From an uncultured Draconibacterium sp. (lineage in GTDB: Bacteria > Bacteroidota > Bacteroidia > Bacteroidales > Prolixibacteraceae), in contig NZ_CAJXYQ010000006.1 in NCBI RefSeq assembly GCF_913063105.1, forward strand, positions 1 to 64,000: DNA of 64,000 nt, written 5' to 3'. Within the stretch, counting starts at the first letter, position 1. Each line of letters begins with the position of its first letter. A program made the translations under genes and the position numbers. The notes beneath the pieces are model-generated. The model had not been told where the DNA came from, made no database searches, and saw only the letters and a list, made by a program, of their open reading frames with translations. This document shows, in pieces, positions 44,537 through 52,964 of this stretch.

Positions 44537-45212
44537 GCAACTGGAACTCACCAAAGATATGTACGAAAAGAATGGGCAAGACCTGATATTGGGTGCAGAA
44601 ATGTTTGAAAGCGACAACCAGGTAATTATGGACGAATACCTCTCGGGAAAGATTTCGCAACGGAATTTTGAAGCGGAAGCACGACTTTGGCCCAACTACA
44701 AAACCGACTATAAACCCCTGGTTGAATTTGCCAAAGACAGCGGTTTATATTTTGTAACCACGAATGTTCCCCGACGTTACGCCGCTTTAGTAAACAAGCA
44801 AGGTTTCGAGGGTTTAGAAGAACTTTCGGATGAAGCCAAGACATTTCTGCCACCATTACCAGTTGCTTACGACTCTACGCTAAACTGCTACAAAAGTATG
44901 TTGGAAATGATGGGAATGGGCGATCATGTTAATGAAAACTTCCCAAAAGCACAGGCCATAAAAGATGCTACCATGGCACATTTTATTCTGCATAACTGGA
45001 AGCCAGGCAAAGTGCTTTTGCATTACCACGGCGCTTATCACTCGCAAAATTTTGAAAGTATTTACTGGTACCTGGAACATGAAAATCCCAACCTAAAAAT
45101 TGTTACCATTCACTCTACTCTTCAAAAAGACGTTTCGGAACTGAAAGAAGAAAACACAGGTTTAGCTGATTTTACAATTTGTGTAGATGAAGATATGACA
45201 CGGACCAGATAA
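44514..45212 (+). pseudogene. 5'-truncated second chaN copy
   Basis: The frame from about 44538 to 45212 encodes about 224 residues with 26 differences by my count from residues about 65-288 of the intact ChaN-like protein, roughly 88% identity, including the identical ending MTRTR. The signal peptide and the GELHDN heme-type motif are absent. The first eight or so codons come from the REP-like segment. There is no internal stop, so the loss may be recent, or the fragment may still be translated without export. I consider it a gene remnant. Confidence 0.75.
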
Positions 45213-45400
45213 AGAAAGCAGGATCCGGAGTCCTGCTTTATAAATTTCGTGTGACCGGAGAACTTCTTAATTCTCGTTTTTGCATTTTTTTAAATGCATC
45301 CGCAAGATACTTTAGTATGAGAAGAAATTAAATACCCTATTTTAGGTATTTTTTACGTATCTTGAGTCTTTATGGCAAAAGAGATGAATAGAACCTGAGA

Positions 45401-46174
45401 ATGGATGAGCAAAGTATTGATAAAATAAAAAAGGCTTGGGAGCCCAACAAAATTGCGCACCCTGTAAAGAGCGAATTATACCTGAACATCATTGAACAAG
45501 TGGCTAATTTATTCTCTGCCGGCAGTTTCTACTATTACATCATGAATTTTGCAAGCCTGCAAATGGAACATGTTGATCCACGAATTGAGGATGTTCTGGG
45601 TGTAAAACCAAAAGACTGGAACCTCGACAAAATGTTTGAACTGGTTCATCCTGAAGACCTGAAACAAATGCATAACAAAGAAGCCAAAGCGGTGGATTTT
45701 ATTCTGAACCACCTGAAAACTCAAGATATTTTAAAGTATAAAGTGGTTTATGTATTGCGCCTGCGCCATATCAACGGAACCTACAAAACTATTCTTCAGC
45801 AATCCAAAACCCTTACCCTTTCTGAAGATGGAAAAGTACAACAGGTTTTGGGCATACATACCGATGTTACCTACCTAAATATGCCGGTTGACCACAAAAT
45901 TTCATTTATTGGCGATGGGCTCCCATCATATTACTCCTTATCAACCGACAATGAATTCAGGCCAGAAAAGCTGGATTACCATACACTATTCACTGCACGA
46001 GAGAAGGAGATTCTGGCCAATGTTGCAAAAGGAAGAACCTTTGCTGAAATTGCAACCATTCTAAACATTTCGCCACATACCATTAATACGCACAAAAAAA
46101 ACATATTAAAGAAAACCGACTGCCACAATACTACCGAGCTAATTGCCCGTTGTGTTCGCGAAGGAGTAATTTGA
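45401..46174 (+). CDS. PAS-LuxR transcriptional regulator
   Basis: A 257-residue cytoplasmic regulator. Residues about 35-165 form a PAS_3-like sensor domain (FASLQMEHVDPRIEDVLG, then LRHINGTYKTILQQSKTL, and GIHTDVTYL at the end). Residues about 193-257 are a LuxR-type helix-turn-helix: FTAREKEILANVAKGRTFAEI then ISPHTINTHKKNILKK. It has no receiver domain, so it probably senses a ligand directly rather than phosphorylation. Its targets are unknown. It converges on nadD, with one base between their stops. Confidence 0.85.
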   Translation: MDEQSIDKIKKAWEPNKIAHPVKSELYLNIIEQVANLFSAGSFYYYIMNFASLQMEHVDPRIEDVLGVKPKDWNLDKMFELVHPEDLKQMHNKEAKAVDFILNHLKTQDILKYKVVYVLRLRHINGTYKTILQQSKTLTLSEDGKVQQVLGIHTDVTYLNMPVDHKISFIGDGLPSYYSLSTDNEFRPEKLDYHTLFTAREKEILANVAKGRTFAEIATILNISPHTINTHKKNILKKTDCHNTTELIARCVREGVI

Positions 46175-46175
46175 T

Positions 46176-46799
46176 TTATCGGTAAAAGTTCATTTCTTCA
46201 AGGTATTCCCAACTTTTTTGGGGAACAAAATGCCGAATATCTTTCCCCTCTTTTATGGCTCTCCGAATAAATGAAGAGGATATTTCCATTAAAGGAGCCT
46301 CTTTAGCAATGGTAATATTTTTATTGACCTTAACTTTTGCGGGGTTAAAACCTGGGCGGGGATAAACAATTATTCCATAATCCTCAACAATCGTTTCGAA
46401 ATTTTTCCACTTATGAAAGTTTTCCAGGTTGTCAGATCCCATCAATATTTTAAAATGATAATTGGGATGCTTCTCTTTTAGATAAGTCAATGTGTCAACC
46501 GTATAGCTGGGTTTCGGCAAACTAAATTCGATGTTTGAGGCCCGGAAGCGATCGTCGCCATCAACAGCCCGATGTACCATTTCAAGGCGATGATAGTCGG
46601 CTAACAGATTATTCTTTTTCTTGTGTGGATTTTGCGGCGAAACCACAAACCAAAGCTGATTGATATTGGTATACTCCACAATGTAATTGGCAATGGCCAA
46701 ATGCCCGATATGAATGGGATTATAACTTCCGAAATAAAGCCCAACCTTCAATTTAAGATTGGTTTTTGGAGCAAGTATGTCAGTTACCAGGTTATTCAT
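46176..46799 (-). CDS. nadD: Nicotinate-nucleotide adenylyltransferase
   Basis: Adenylates nicotinate mononucleotide in NAD synthesis. The nucleotidyltransferase motif is VGLYFGSYNPIHIGHLAIA with the HIGH signature, and the C-terminal ISSSFIRRAIKEGKDIRHFVP corresponds to the ISSTxIR motif. I prefer the ATG at 46799 (207 residues) to the one at 46823. It still carries about 18 residues before the core, more than most homologues. It is last in the probable operon mnmA-yicC-gmk-nadD, and gmk-nadD linkage is common in Bacteroidota. Confidence 0.93.
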   Translation of the reverse strand: MNNLVTDILAPKTNLKLKVGLYFGSYNPIHIGHLAIANYIVEYTNINQLWFVVSPQNPHKKKNNLLADYHRLEMVHRAVDGDDRFRASNIEFSLPKPSYTVDTLTYLKEKHPNYHFKILMGSDNLENFHKWKNFETIVEDYGIIVYPRPGFNPAKVKVNKNITIAKEAPLMEISSSFIRRAIKEGKDIRHFVPQKSWEYLEEMNFYR

Positions 46800-46859
46800 A
46801 AATTTCTTGGTCTCCAAAATCAATTTTCAGATTTATAAACTACTCCTCACAAATTGATT

Positions 46860-47435
46860 TCAGGATAATTCTGAACTCAAAAAGTCGGCTAATACATTTT
46901 CTGCCTCAAGATAAGCATCATCCAGTTTATCGTTAATAATAACCACATCAAACTGCGGTGCAAAGCTCAGCTCATGTTCGGCTTTGGCAACCCGCATTGC
47001 AATTTTTTCTTCACTGTCAGTCGACCGGCCAACCAGGCGCTTACGCAGCTCTTCAACCGATGGAGGCTGCACAAAAACAGCCAAGGCCTCATCTCCGTAA
47101 TATTTTTTAATATTCAGTCCCCCAACAACATCTACATCAAAAATTACATTTTTGCCTTGCTCACGAATCCGTTCCACTTCACTTTTTAAAGTTCCGTAGC
47201 TGGTTCCCTGGTACACCTCTTCCCACTCCAAAAACTCATCGTTTTTTACTTTTTCTATAAACTCGTCGGCCGATAAAAAGTAGTAGTCTTTACCATGCGT
47301 TTCGGTATGGCGTGGTTCGCGGCTGGTAGCCGAAATTGAGAATTCCAGATCAAAACCCTGTTTTAATAAATGCTTTACTATGGTTGTTTTTCCTGCCCCT
47401 GAGGGGGCTGAGAAAATCACTAGCTTTCCTTTCAT
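46860..47435 (-). CDS. gmk: Guanylate kinase
   Basis: Phosphorylates GMP to GDP. 191 residues with the P-loop APSGAGKTTIVKHLL (about 10-24), the GMP-binding ATSREPRHTETHGKDYYFLS (about 37-56), and VIFDVDVVGGLNIKK. It stops short of any fused domain. It starts 21 bases after yicC, and nadD follows 60 bases later. Confidence 0.96.
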   Translation of the reverse strand: MKGKLVIFSAPSGAGKTTIVKHLLKQGFDLEFSISATSREPRHTETHGKDYYFLSADEFIEKVKNDEFLEWEEVYQGTSYGTLKSEVERIREQGKNVIFDVDVVGGLNIKKYYGDEALAVFVQPPSVEELRKRLVGRSTDSEEKIAMRVAKAEHELSFAPQFDVVIINDKLDDAYLEAENVLADFLSSELS

Positions 47436-47456
47436 TACTTCTTCCTTTTGCCTTTG

Positions 47457-48332
47457 CTACAACACGTTTAACAATTGCTCTTTTACGCGCTCCAGGTGGT
47501 CTTTCATTTGCACCACAATTCGCTGAATATCGCTGTGGTTGGCTTTTGAACCAATGGTATTAATTTCGCGCCCAATTTCCTGCGATATAAAACCAAGCTT
47601 TTTTCCCGAGGCGCCTTCTTGTTTTGCGGTTTCAAAAAAGTACTCGCAATGGTTGGCCAAACGAACTTTCTCTTCGTTAATATCCAGTTTCTCCAGGTAA
47701 AAGATAAGTTCCTGTTCAAAACGGTTCTGGTCAACACTACCGTTTAGTTTTAAGGCCTCCAGGTTATCGGTCAGTCGCACTTTTAGCGCATCTATCCGCT
47801 GTTTCTCAAAAGGTTCAACGTCTTTCAACAGCTTATTTATGCTTTCCACATTCCCAAGGATATCGGCTTCAAGCGCCTGGCCTTCTTTTTGGCGGAAATC
47901 GTTAATATCGTCGAGTGCAGCCAGAATATTGGTATAAATAGTCTCCCACTCCAGTTCGTCGAGTGTTTCGTACTCGGTTTTAACCACATCGGGTAAACGC
48001 ATGGCGGCATGCAAGGTGGTATGGTCGGCACCAACTTTTAAATCTTTACTTATTTGTTCGAGATGTTTAAAATACCCTTTCAAAATGGGTTCATTAATTT
48101 TTGAATTGGTCTCATCTCCCAGGTTTTCCACATAAATATTAAAATCAACTTTACCACGTACCAGTTTTTCGGCAATAGCCTTGCGTATAATGATGTCTTT
48201 TTCGCGATAGAGTGCCGGCGTGCGTGTATTAATATCGATTTGCTTGCTGTTTAGTGATTTTATTTCGATGGTAACTTTTTTGTTGTTTACCTCGAATTCC
48301 GCTTTACCGAAGCCGGTCATTGATTTTATCAT
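47457..48332 (-). CDS. yicC: YicC-family endoribonuclease
   Basis: A 291-residue protein of the YicC family, whose E. coli and Bacillus members are endoribonucleases. The N-terminus MIKSMTGFGKAE is the family signature. The C-terminal DUF1732 helical region has GREINTIGSKANHSDIQRIV, and MKDHLERVKEQLLNVL ends the protein. It shares the usual linkage with gmk. A 16-base palindrome, TGAATA / TATTCA around TTTT (48335-48350), lies directly upstream and overlaps a minus-strand TAAATTTG (48356-48349). Confidence 0.92.
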   Translation of the reverse strand: MIKSMTGFGKAEFEVNNKKVTIEIKSLNSKQIDINTRTPALYREKDIIIRKAIAEKLVRGKVDFNIYVENLGDETNSKINEPILKGYFKHLEQISKDLKVGADHTTLHAAMRLPDVVKTEYETLDELEWETIYTNILAALDDINDFRQKEGQALEADILGNVESINKLLKDVEPFEKQRIDALKVRLTDNLEALKLNGSVDQNRFEQELIFYLEKLDINEEKVRLANHCEYFFETAKQEGASGKKLGFISQEIGREINTIGSKANHSDIQRIVVQMKDHLERVKEQLLNVL

Positions 48333-48449
48333 AGTGAATATTTTTATTCAAATTTAGTATAAAGTCTGTAAAAACTGCTGTTTACCCAAGTGATAGTTTC
48401 AGCCGCCAACCCAATATATTTTTTTACAGGTGGCTTAAAATATTTTTCT

Positions 48450-49628
48450 TTAGGCAATTACTCCCGAACCAATCAGTTCGTCATCGAGGTACCAGGCTGC
48501 AAACTGGCCCGAGGTAATTCCCCGCTGTTCTTTTTCAAACAAAAACCAGGCGCCATCTTCTTTCATGTGTATGCTTCCTTTTTCCAATGGCTGACGGTAA
48601 CGAATACGAATATCGAAATTACGTTTTTCGCCAATTGCCATTTCCAGGTCAGGGCGTATCCAGTGCATCTCTGCTTTATCAACAAATAAACCTTTGCGGT
48701 AAAGCCCCGGGTGTTCGGCACCTTCGCCCACGTAAATAATATTTCGCTTTACGTCGGTGCCAATTACAAATAAAGGTTCTTTACGGCCTCCAATATTTAG
48801 TCCCTTGCGTTGGCCCACCGTATAAAAATGAGCCCCCTGGTGTTCGCCAATTACTTTCCCATTCCAGGGTTTATACGGAAACTGGAAACACAGTTTTTTA
48901 TAGTTTTCCTCTGTAATTTCAAGATGTTTTTTCTTCTCCATAAATTTTGCAGGAATCTCGATTACATTTCCCACAGTGGGTTCGAGCTGTTGCTGTAAAA
49001 AGGTAGGTAAATCCACTTTACCCACAAAGCAAATGCCCTGCGAGTCTTTACGCTCGGCTGTTGGCAGGTTTTGGCTGCGCGCAATTTCGCGTACTTCGGG
49101 TTTTAGTAATTCGCCAACCGGGAACATTGCTTTTGAGAGTTGCTGCTGATTAAGCTGACACAGGAAATAACTTTGATCTTTGTTTGGGTCTTTCCCGGCC
49201 AGGAGTTGATGAATGGTTTTTCCATTTTTCTCTATTTCGCTTTTTCGGCAGTAGTGCCCTGTAGCCACAAAATCGGCATCAAATTTCAGGGCTTCTTCCA
49301 TAAAAGTATCAAATTTAATCTCGCGGTTACAAAGCACATCGGGATTAGGAGTGCGTCCGGCCTGGTATTCGGCAAACATATAATCGATTACCCGCTTTTT
49401 ATAGTCTTTACTCAGGTCTACAATATGGAAGGGAATATCGAGTTTTTTGGCTACCATTTTGGCAATCAGCGAATCTTCTTCCCATGTACACGAACTGGTT
49501 AGCACCCCTTCGCGCTCGCGGTAATTAATCATAAACAACCCAATAACCTCGTGCCCCTGCTCTTTTAAGAGCCATGCTGCTACGCTTGAATCAACTCCTC
49601 CGGAAAGACCTACGACTACCCTGCTCAT
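48450..49628 (-). CDS. mnmA: tRNA-specific 2-thiouridylase
   Basis: Thiolates U34 of Lys, Glu and Gln tRNAs. The PP-loop is VGLSGGVDSSVAAWLL at the N-terminus. Catalytic Cys residues are in PDVLCNREIKF and GICFVGK. The start at 49628 (392 residues) is chosen because a promoter TTTG-N19-TATTTTTG lies just upstream and a 21-residue extension to 49691 has no counterpart in the family. It probably leads the unit mnmA-yicC-gmk-nadD, although 117 bases separate it from yicC. Confidence 0.95.
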   Translation of the reverse strand: MSRVVVGLSGGVDSSVAAWLLKEQGHEVIGLFMINYREREGVLTSSCTWEEDSLIAKMVAKKLDIPFHIVDLSKDYKKRVIDYMFAEYQAGRTPNPDVLCNREIKFDTFMEEALKFDADFVATGHYCRKSEIEKNGKTIHQLLAGKDPNKDQSYFLCQLNQQQLSKAMFPVGELLKPEVREIARSQNLPTAERKDSQGICFVGKVDLPTFLQQQLEPTVGNVIEIPAKFMEKKKHLEITEENYKKLCFQFPYKPWNGKVIGEHQGAHFYTVGQRKGLNIGGRKEPLFVIGTDVKRNIIYVGEGAEHPGLYRKGLFVDKAEMHWIRPDLEMAIGEKRNFDIRIRYRQPLEKGSIHMKEDGAWFLFEKEQRGITSGQFAAWYLDDELIGSGVIA

Positions 49629-49647
49629 TTGTACATTTTTAGGGCGG

Positions 49648-49678
49648 CAAAAATACAATGAAAAAGTGTAAAGGCAAA
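49648..49678 (-). promoter_or_regulatory. Putative mnmA promoter
   Basis: Minus-strand TTTG (49678-49675), 19 bases, TATTTTTG (49655-49648). A start near 49641 gives a leader of about 13 bases and supports the mnmA start at 49628. Confidence 0.6.
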
Positions 49679-49831
49679 AGTAGCAGCGCAAAAGGCAAAA
49701 GTAGCTTTCCTCTTTTTTTCAAGATTTATGAACTGTAACGCCAGGCTCGCAAACTTAAGGCATATTTGAATAGCCCGGCAGTTTATTACTTCTGCGATAG
49801 CTTTTTAAGGTGCATATTTATGCTCTTATTG

Positions 49832-52774
49832 TTATGAGAGGGAAAATAGTTTGGAAATTTGTGCCAGCAATTCCTCTTTAACAATTGGCTTTGCCATAAA
49901 AGCATTACATCCTGCTGCCAATGCTTTCCGACTGTCTTCGGGCCTTGCAAAGGCGGTTTGAGCAATAATTTTTACACTGTTGTTAAAAGCCCGTATTTGC
50001 CTTGTGGCTTCAAAACCATTAATATCCGGCATTTTAATATCCATCAGAATAAGGTCGATATCGTTATTATTTTTGGCCATTTCAATAGCTTCGGGTCCAT
50101 TGGTGCCTACCATAATTCTAATTGCATAGGGTTTTAACACTACCTTTAACAGTTCAACCGATACCCCGTCGTCGTCAACAATCAGAATATTAAATTTTCC
50201 ATTTTTAATAGGCTGTCCATTTTCTGCCGACTTGGGCAAAGGATTTTCTTTTTTATGCGAGGGTCTTTTAAACGGAATTTCAACGGTAAACTCCGAGCCA
50301 AACCCAGGCTTTGATTTCACTTTAATTTTGCCACCAAGCATACTAACATACGATTGGGTTATGGCTAGCCCAAGACCGGCTCCTTCTTTGGCATTTTCAT
50401 CGGCAATATCGGCCTGTACAAAGCGCTCGAAAATTGCCTCAAGCCGGTTTTCGGGTATACCAATGCCAGTATCTTTAACAACAAAAGTGTAGTTTTCGTT
50501 ATTTACAGTTGCCTGCAGGTTAATTTGGCCCTTGTCGGTATATTTTATTGCATTTTTTAGCAGGTTGTTAAATACCGAGTCTAATTTTGTTTTATCGGTA
50601 TAAACCAGTTTATAAGCCTCTGGTATATGCTGTTGCATTCTGAAATCGATATTTTTACTTGTTGCCTCGGGTTTAAAGAACTCGTAAACTGTTTGTAATT
50701 CTTCTACAATGTCAATTTGTTCGAAATTAACCTTTACCTGTCCGGCATGAATTTTCGAAATATCGATAATATCGTTTATAGTGGCCAGCATACGCTCGCC
50801 ACTTTTCTGGATGATAGAAATGTAGCTTTGTTGTAGTTCGGTCTCCAGTTGTGGTTCCGACAACAATTCGGCAAATCCCATTATCCCATTCATTGGAGTT
50901 CGAATTTCGTGGCTCATATTGGCCAAAAATGCAGACTTCAGTCGATCGCTTTCCTCCGCCTGGTCCTTAGCCGCTACTAATTGCTCGTTTATGCTTTTTA
51001 GTTCCTGTTCCGATTGTTGAAGCTCGGAAAGTTTATTGGAAAGCTCCTCCTGCGTTTGTTTAATAATGGTTGTATCAACAATAGCCACAATACTTTTTGA
51101 TAGTTTTTCAAAAGTAAAAACATAAAGAATTGCGAAAATTCGTTCGCCTGACAAACTCACATATTCGGTTTCCTGAATAAAACGCAATTTATTATTGGCC
51201 AGCGCAACAAGCAATTTCTTAAAAGTTTCCAAGGATTTCTTATTAAAAGTAACACTCAGGTTATTTTTAAGATCGTTTTTATTTTTTGCACCAAACAGTT
51301 TTAGTGTAGCTTTATTTATTTCGGTAATGGTAACAGCTTCGGCACATTTTTGAACAAACCCGGGGTTATCATCCAAGTATTTTGGAAGGTCTTCGTATGC
51401 ACAAGGCACTTGTTTTACGCAGCTAATAAGTTCAGTAAAGTCTTCCTCCCACAACGATACCGGATTATTTTCGAATAAATGCCAAAAGCGTTTTTCATTC
51501 TCTTCCAGTTGAATTTGGGCAGCACTCAACTGTTCATTTTGTTTCAAATGTTTTTTATTAAGTGCTTCAAAATCTTTGTTTTGCTGCACCAAAATCCGTT
51601 TTATACGCTGTTGTTTAAAAAAACTATAACTAAGAACGAGGATAAAGGCTGTTAGCACAACAATAATAGCCAAAAACCACCCCAAAAAGGCTTTGTATTT
51701 TGTTATAAAACTAACCGGTTTATTTATAATAATGCTTTTATTGGGGAGTGTCCGTTCGGTTATCCCAAAGCGTACCAGTTGCTCGTAGTCGAACATTAAA
51801 CGATTGGGACTCGTGCTGTTAACAGCTATCTCTTCAATCTTTTCTCCGAGCCACATACCTTGTAAAATTGTTGCTGCGAATTTTCCCTGCTCGTGGTGCG
51901 AAATTATTTTACCACCCAACACACCATCGCCTAAACCGTGTTCCCACAAATGAAACAAGGGGGCTTTCAGGTTTTCATTGAGCAGTTGCATACACTGCCC
52001 AAAGTCGACAACCTGACCGGTACTGTCGAAATAAGCCGAAAGCAAAAGCACCGGCGTTTCCTCAGGTATTGCCTGAAGCTGCTGTTTATAACTATTGTAT
52101 GTGGTTTTATGTAGTGCTATTTCTTTAAACTCGACGTTTGGCATTGTTTCGGCCACTTTATAATAAGTTTTTAAATCGCCTTGACCACTACTGGTGCCAT
52201 CAACAATAGCATAAACGGTCTTGGTATCCGGAAATAGGTTTACCATTATTTTAACTGTTTCTTTTAACGAAACGGCTTCAACAACCCCGGTAACAAGTGG
52301 ATTGCTGTTTTGATTTAAGGCCACAGCAATATCGTTAACTCCACAAAAAACAACCGGAATACCGGCGAATAAACTATCCTGGTTGTCTACAACAAAATTC
52401 AGGGCATTATCGTCGGTAGTTATAATAGCATCATACGGAAAAGTATTGGCAAGTTTGTATTGCAGCAGTTCTTTAAACAAACGATTACTTTCTGCGGTAA
52501 AAAATCGTTTGCTATCCATACATTCAATATCAAGAACAACATTTTTGTCGTCGAGTACCGATTTAATACCTTCAACCTGCTGAAAAAAAGTGGGAAAACC
52601 GGAATTGTACGAACTAATTAAAAGCACATGTTTACTACCAGCCAAGGCACTCACGGCCATTAACAGCGAGAAGAATAACAGCAATAAAAAATTCCTCAGA
52701 AAAGGAGTTGAGCCCATAGCTGTTGTTTGTTGTGATGGTATTTTTTGAAGAGTATTCAACGGTTCTAATTTCAC
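49832..52774 (-). CDS. Hybrid histidine kinase with periplasmic substrate-binding sensor
   Basis: A 980-residue membrane sensor. An N-terminal signal/anchor (about 20-45) is followed by a periplasmic ABC substrate-binding-like domain (about 46-345, beginning KHVLLISSYNSGFPTFFQQVEGI). A membrane helix follows near 365-388, then a coiled coil, a PAS-like domain (about 425-580), a second coiled coil, HisKA with the phosphorylated His in FLANMSHEIRTPMNG (about 630-644), HATPase_c (NLLKNAIKYTDKG, DTGIGIP, GAGLGLAI) and a C-terminal receiver with Asp in LILMDIKMPD. It lacks an output domain, so phosphate must pass to another protein. The ligand is unknown. Confidence 0.88.
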   Translation of the reverse strand: MKLEPLNTLQKIPSQQTTAMGSTPFLRNFLLLLFFSLLMAVSALAGSKHVLLISSYNSGFPTFFQQVEGIKSVLDDKNVVLDIECMDSKRFFTAESNRLFKELLQYKLANTFPYDAIITTDDNALNFVVDNQDSLFAGIPVVFCGVNDIAVALNQNSNPLVTGVVEAVSLKETVKIMVNLFPDTKTVYAIVDGTSSGQGDLKTYYKVAETMPNVEFKEIALHKTTYNSYKQQLQAIPEETPVLLLSAYFDSTGQVVDFGQCMQLLNENLKAPLFHLWEHGLGDGVLGGKIISHHEQGKFAATILQGMWLGEKIEEIAVNSTSPNRLMFDYEQLVRFGITERTLPNKSIIINKPVSFITKYKAFLGWFLAIIVVLTAFILVLSYSFFKQQRIKRILVQQNKDFEALNKKHLKQNEQLSAAQIQLEENEKRFWHLFENNPVSLWEEDFTELISCVKQVPCAYEDLPKYLDDNPGFVQKCAEAVTITEINKATLKLFGAKNKNDLKNNLSVTFNKKSLETFKKLLVALANNKLRFIQETEYVSLSGERIFAILYVFTFEKLSKSIVAIVDTTIIKQTQEELSNKLSELQQSEQELKSINEQLVAAKDQAEESDRLKSAFLANMSHEIRTPMNGIMGFAELLSEPQLETELQQSYISIIQKSGERMLATINDIIDISKIHAGQVKVNFEQIDIVEELQTVYEFFKPEATSKNIDFRMQQHIPEAYKLVYTDKTKLDSVFNNLLKNAIKYTDKGQINLQATVNNENYTFVVKDTGIGIPENRLEAIFERFVQADIADENAKEGAGLGLAITQSYVSMLGGKIKVKSKPGFGSEFTVEIPFKRPSHKKENPLPKSAENGQPIKNGKFNILIVDDDGVSVELLKVVLKPYAIRIMVGTNGPEAIEMAKNNNDIDLILMDIKMPDINGFEATRQIRAFNNSVKIIAQTAFARPEDSRKALAAGCNAFMAKPIVKEELLAQISKLFSLS

Positions 52775-52874
52775 AGTTTAAATGTACACATATTTTTTTT
52801 GGATGATAAATAGGACAACAAAAATTATATTTTGCCTTTGTATTTAAATGTAACTACACATGGGCTTACAAGTG

Positions 52875-52907
52875 AAAAACCAGTGGCAATTTACCACTGG
52901 TTTTTTT
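52875..52907. terminator. Bidirectional-type terminator
   Basis: AAAAACCAGTGG (52875-52886) and CCACTGGTTTTT (52894-52905) pair perfectly with A/T runs on both sides. It separates the two hybrid kinase genes, which are therefore distinct transcription units. Confidence 0.88.
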
Positions 52908-52964
52908 ACAACAAAATTCATGATAAGGTTATTGTCTGATGATCCTACTCTTTTTTTCTACTTA

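Noticed and set aside
44514-45212. Second chaN copy as an intact gene
   Set aside because: It lacks the signal peptide and the GELHDN motif, and its first codons derive from unrelated repeat-like sequence.
48335-48350. TGAATA-TTTT-TATTCA palindrome upstream of yicC as a third ARG box
   Set aside because: The half-sites are two bases further apart than in the classical box, so the two arms would be out of register for ArgR. It may still be an operator for another protein.
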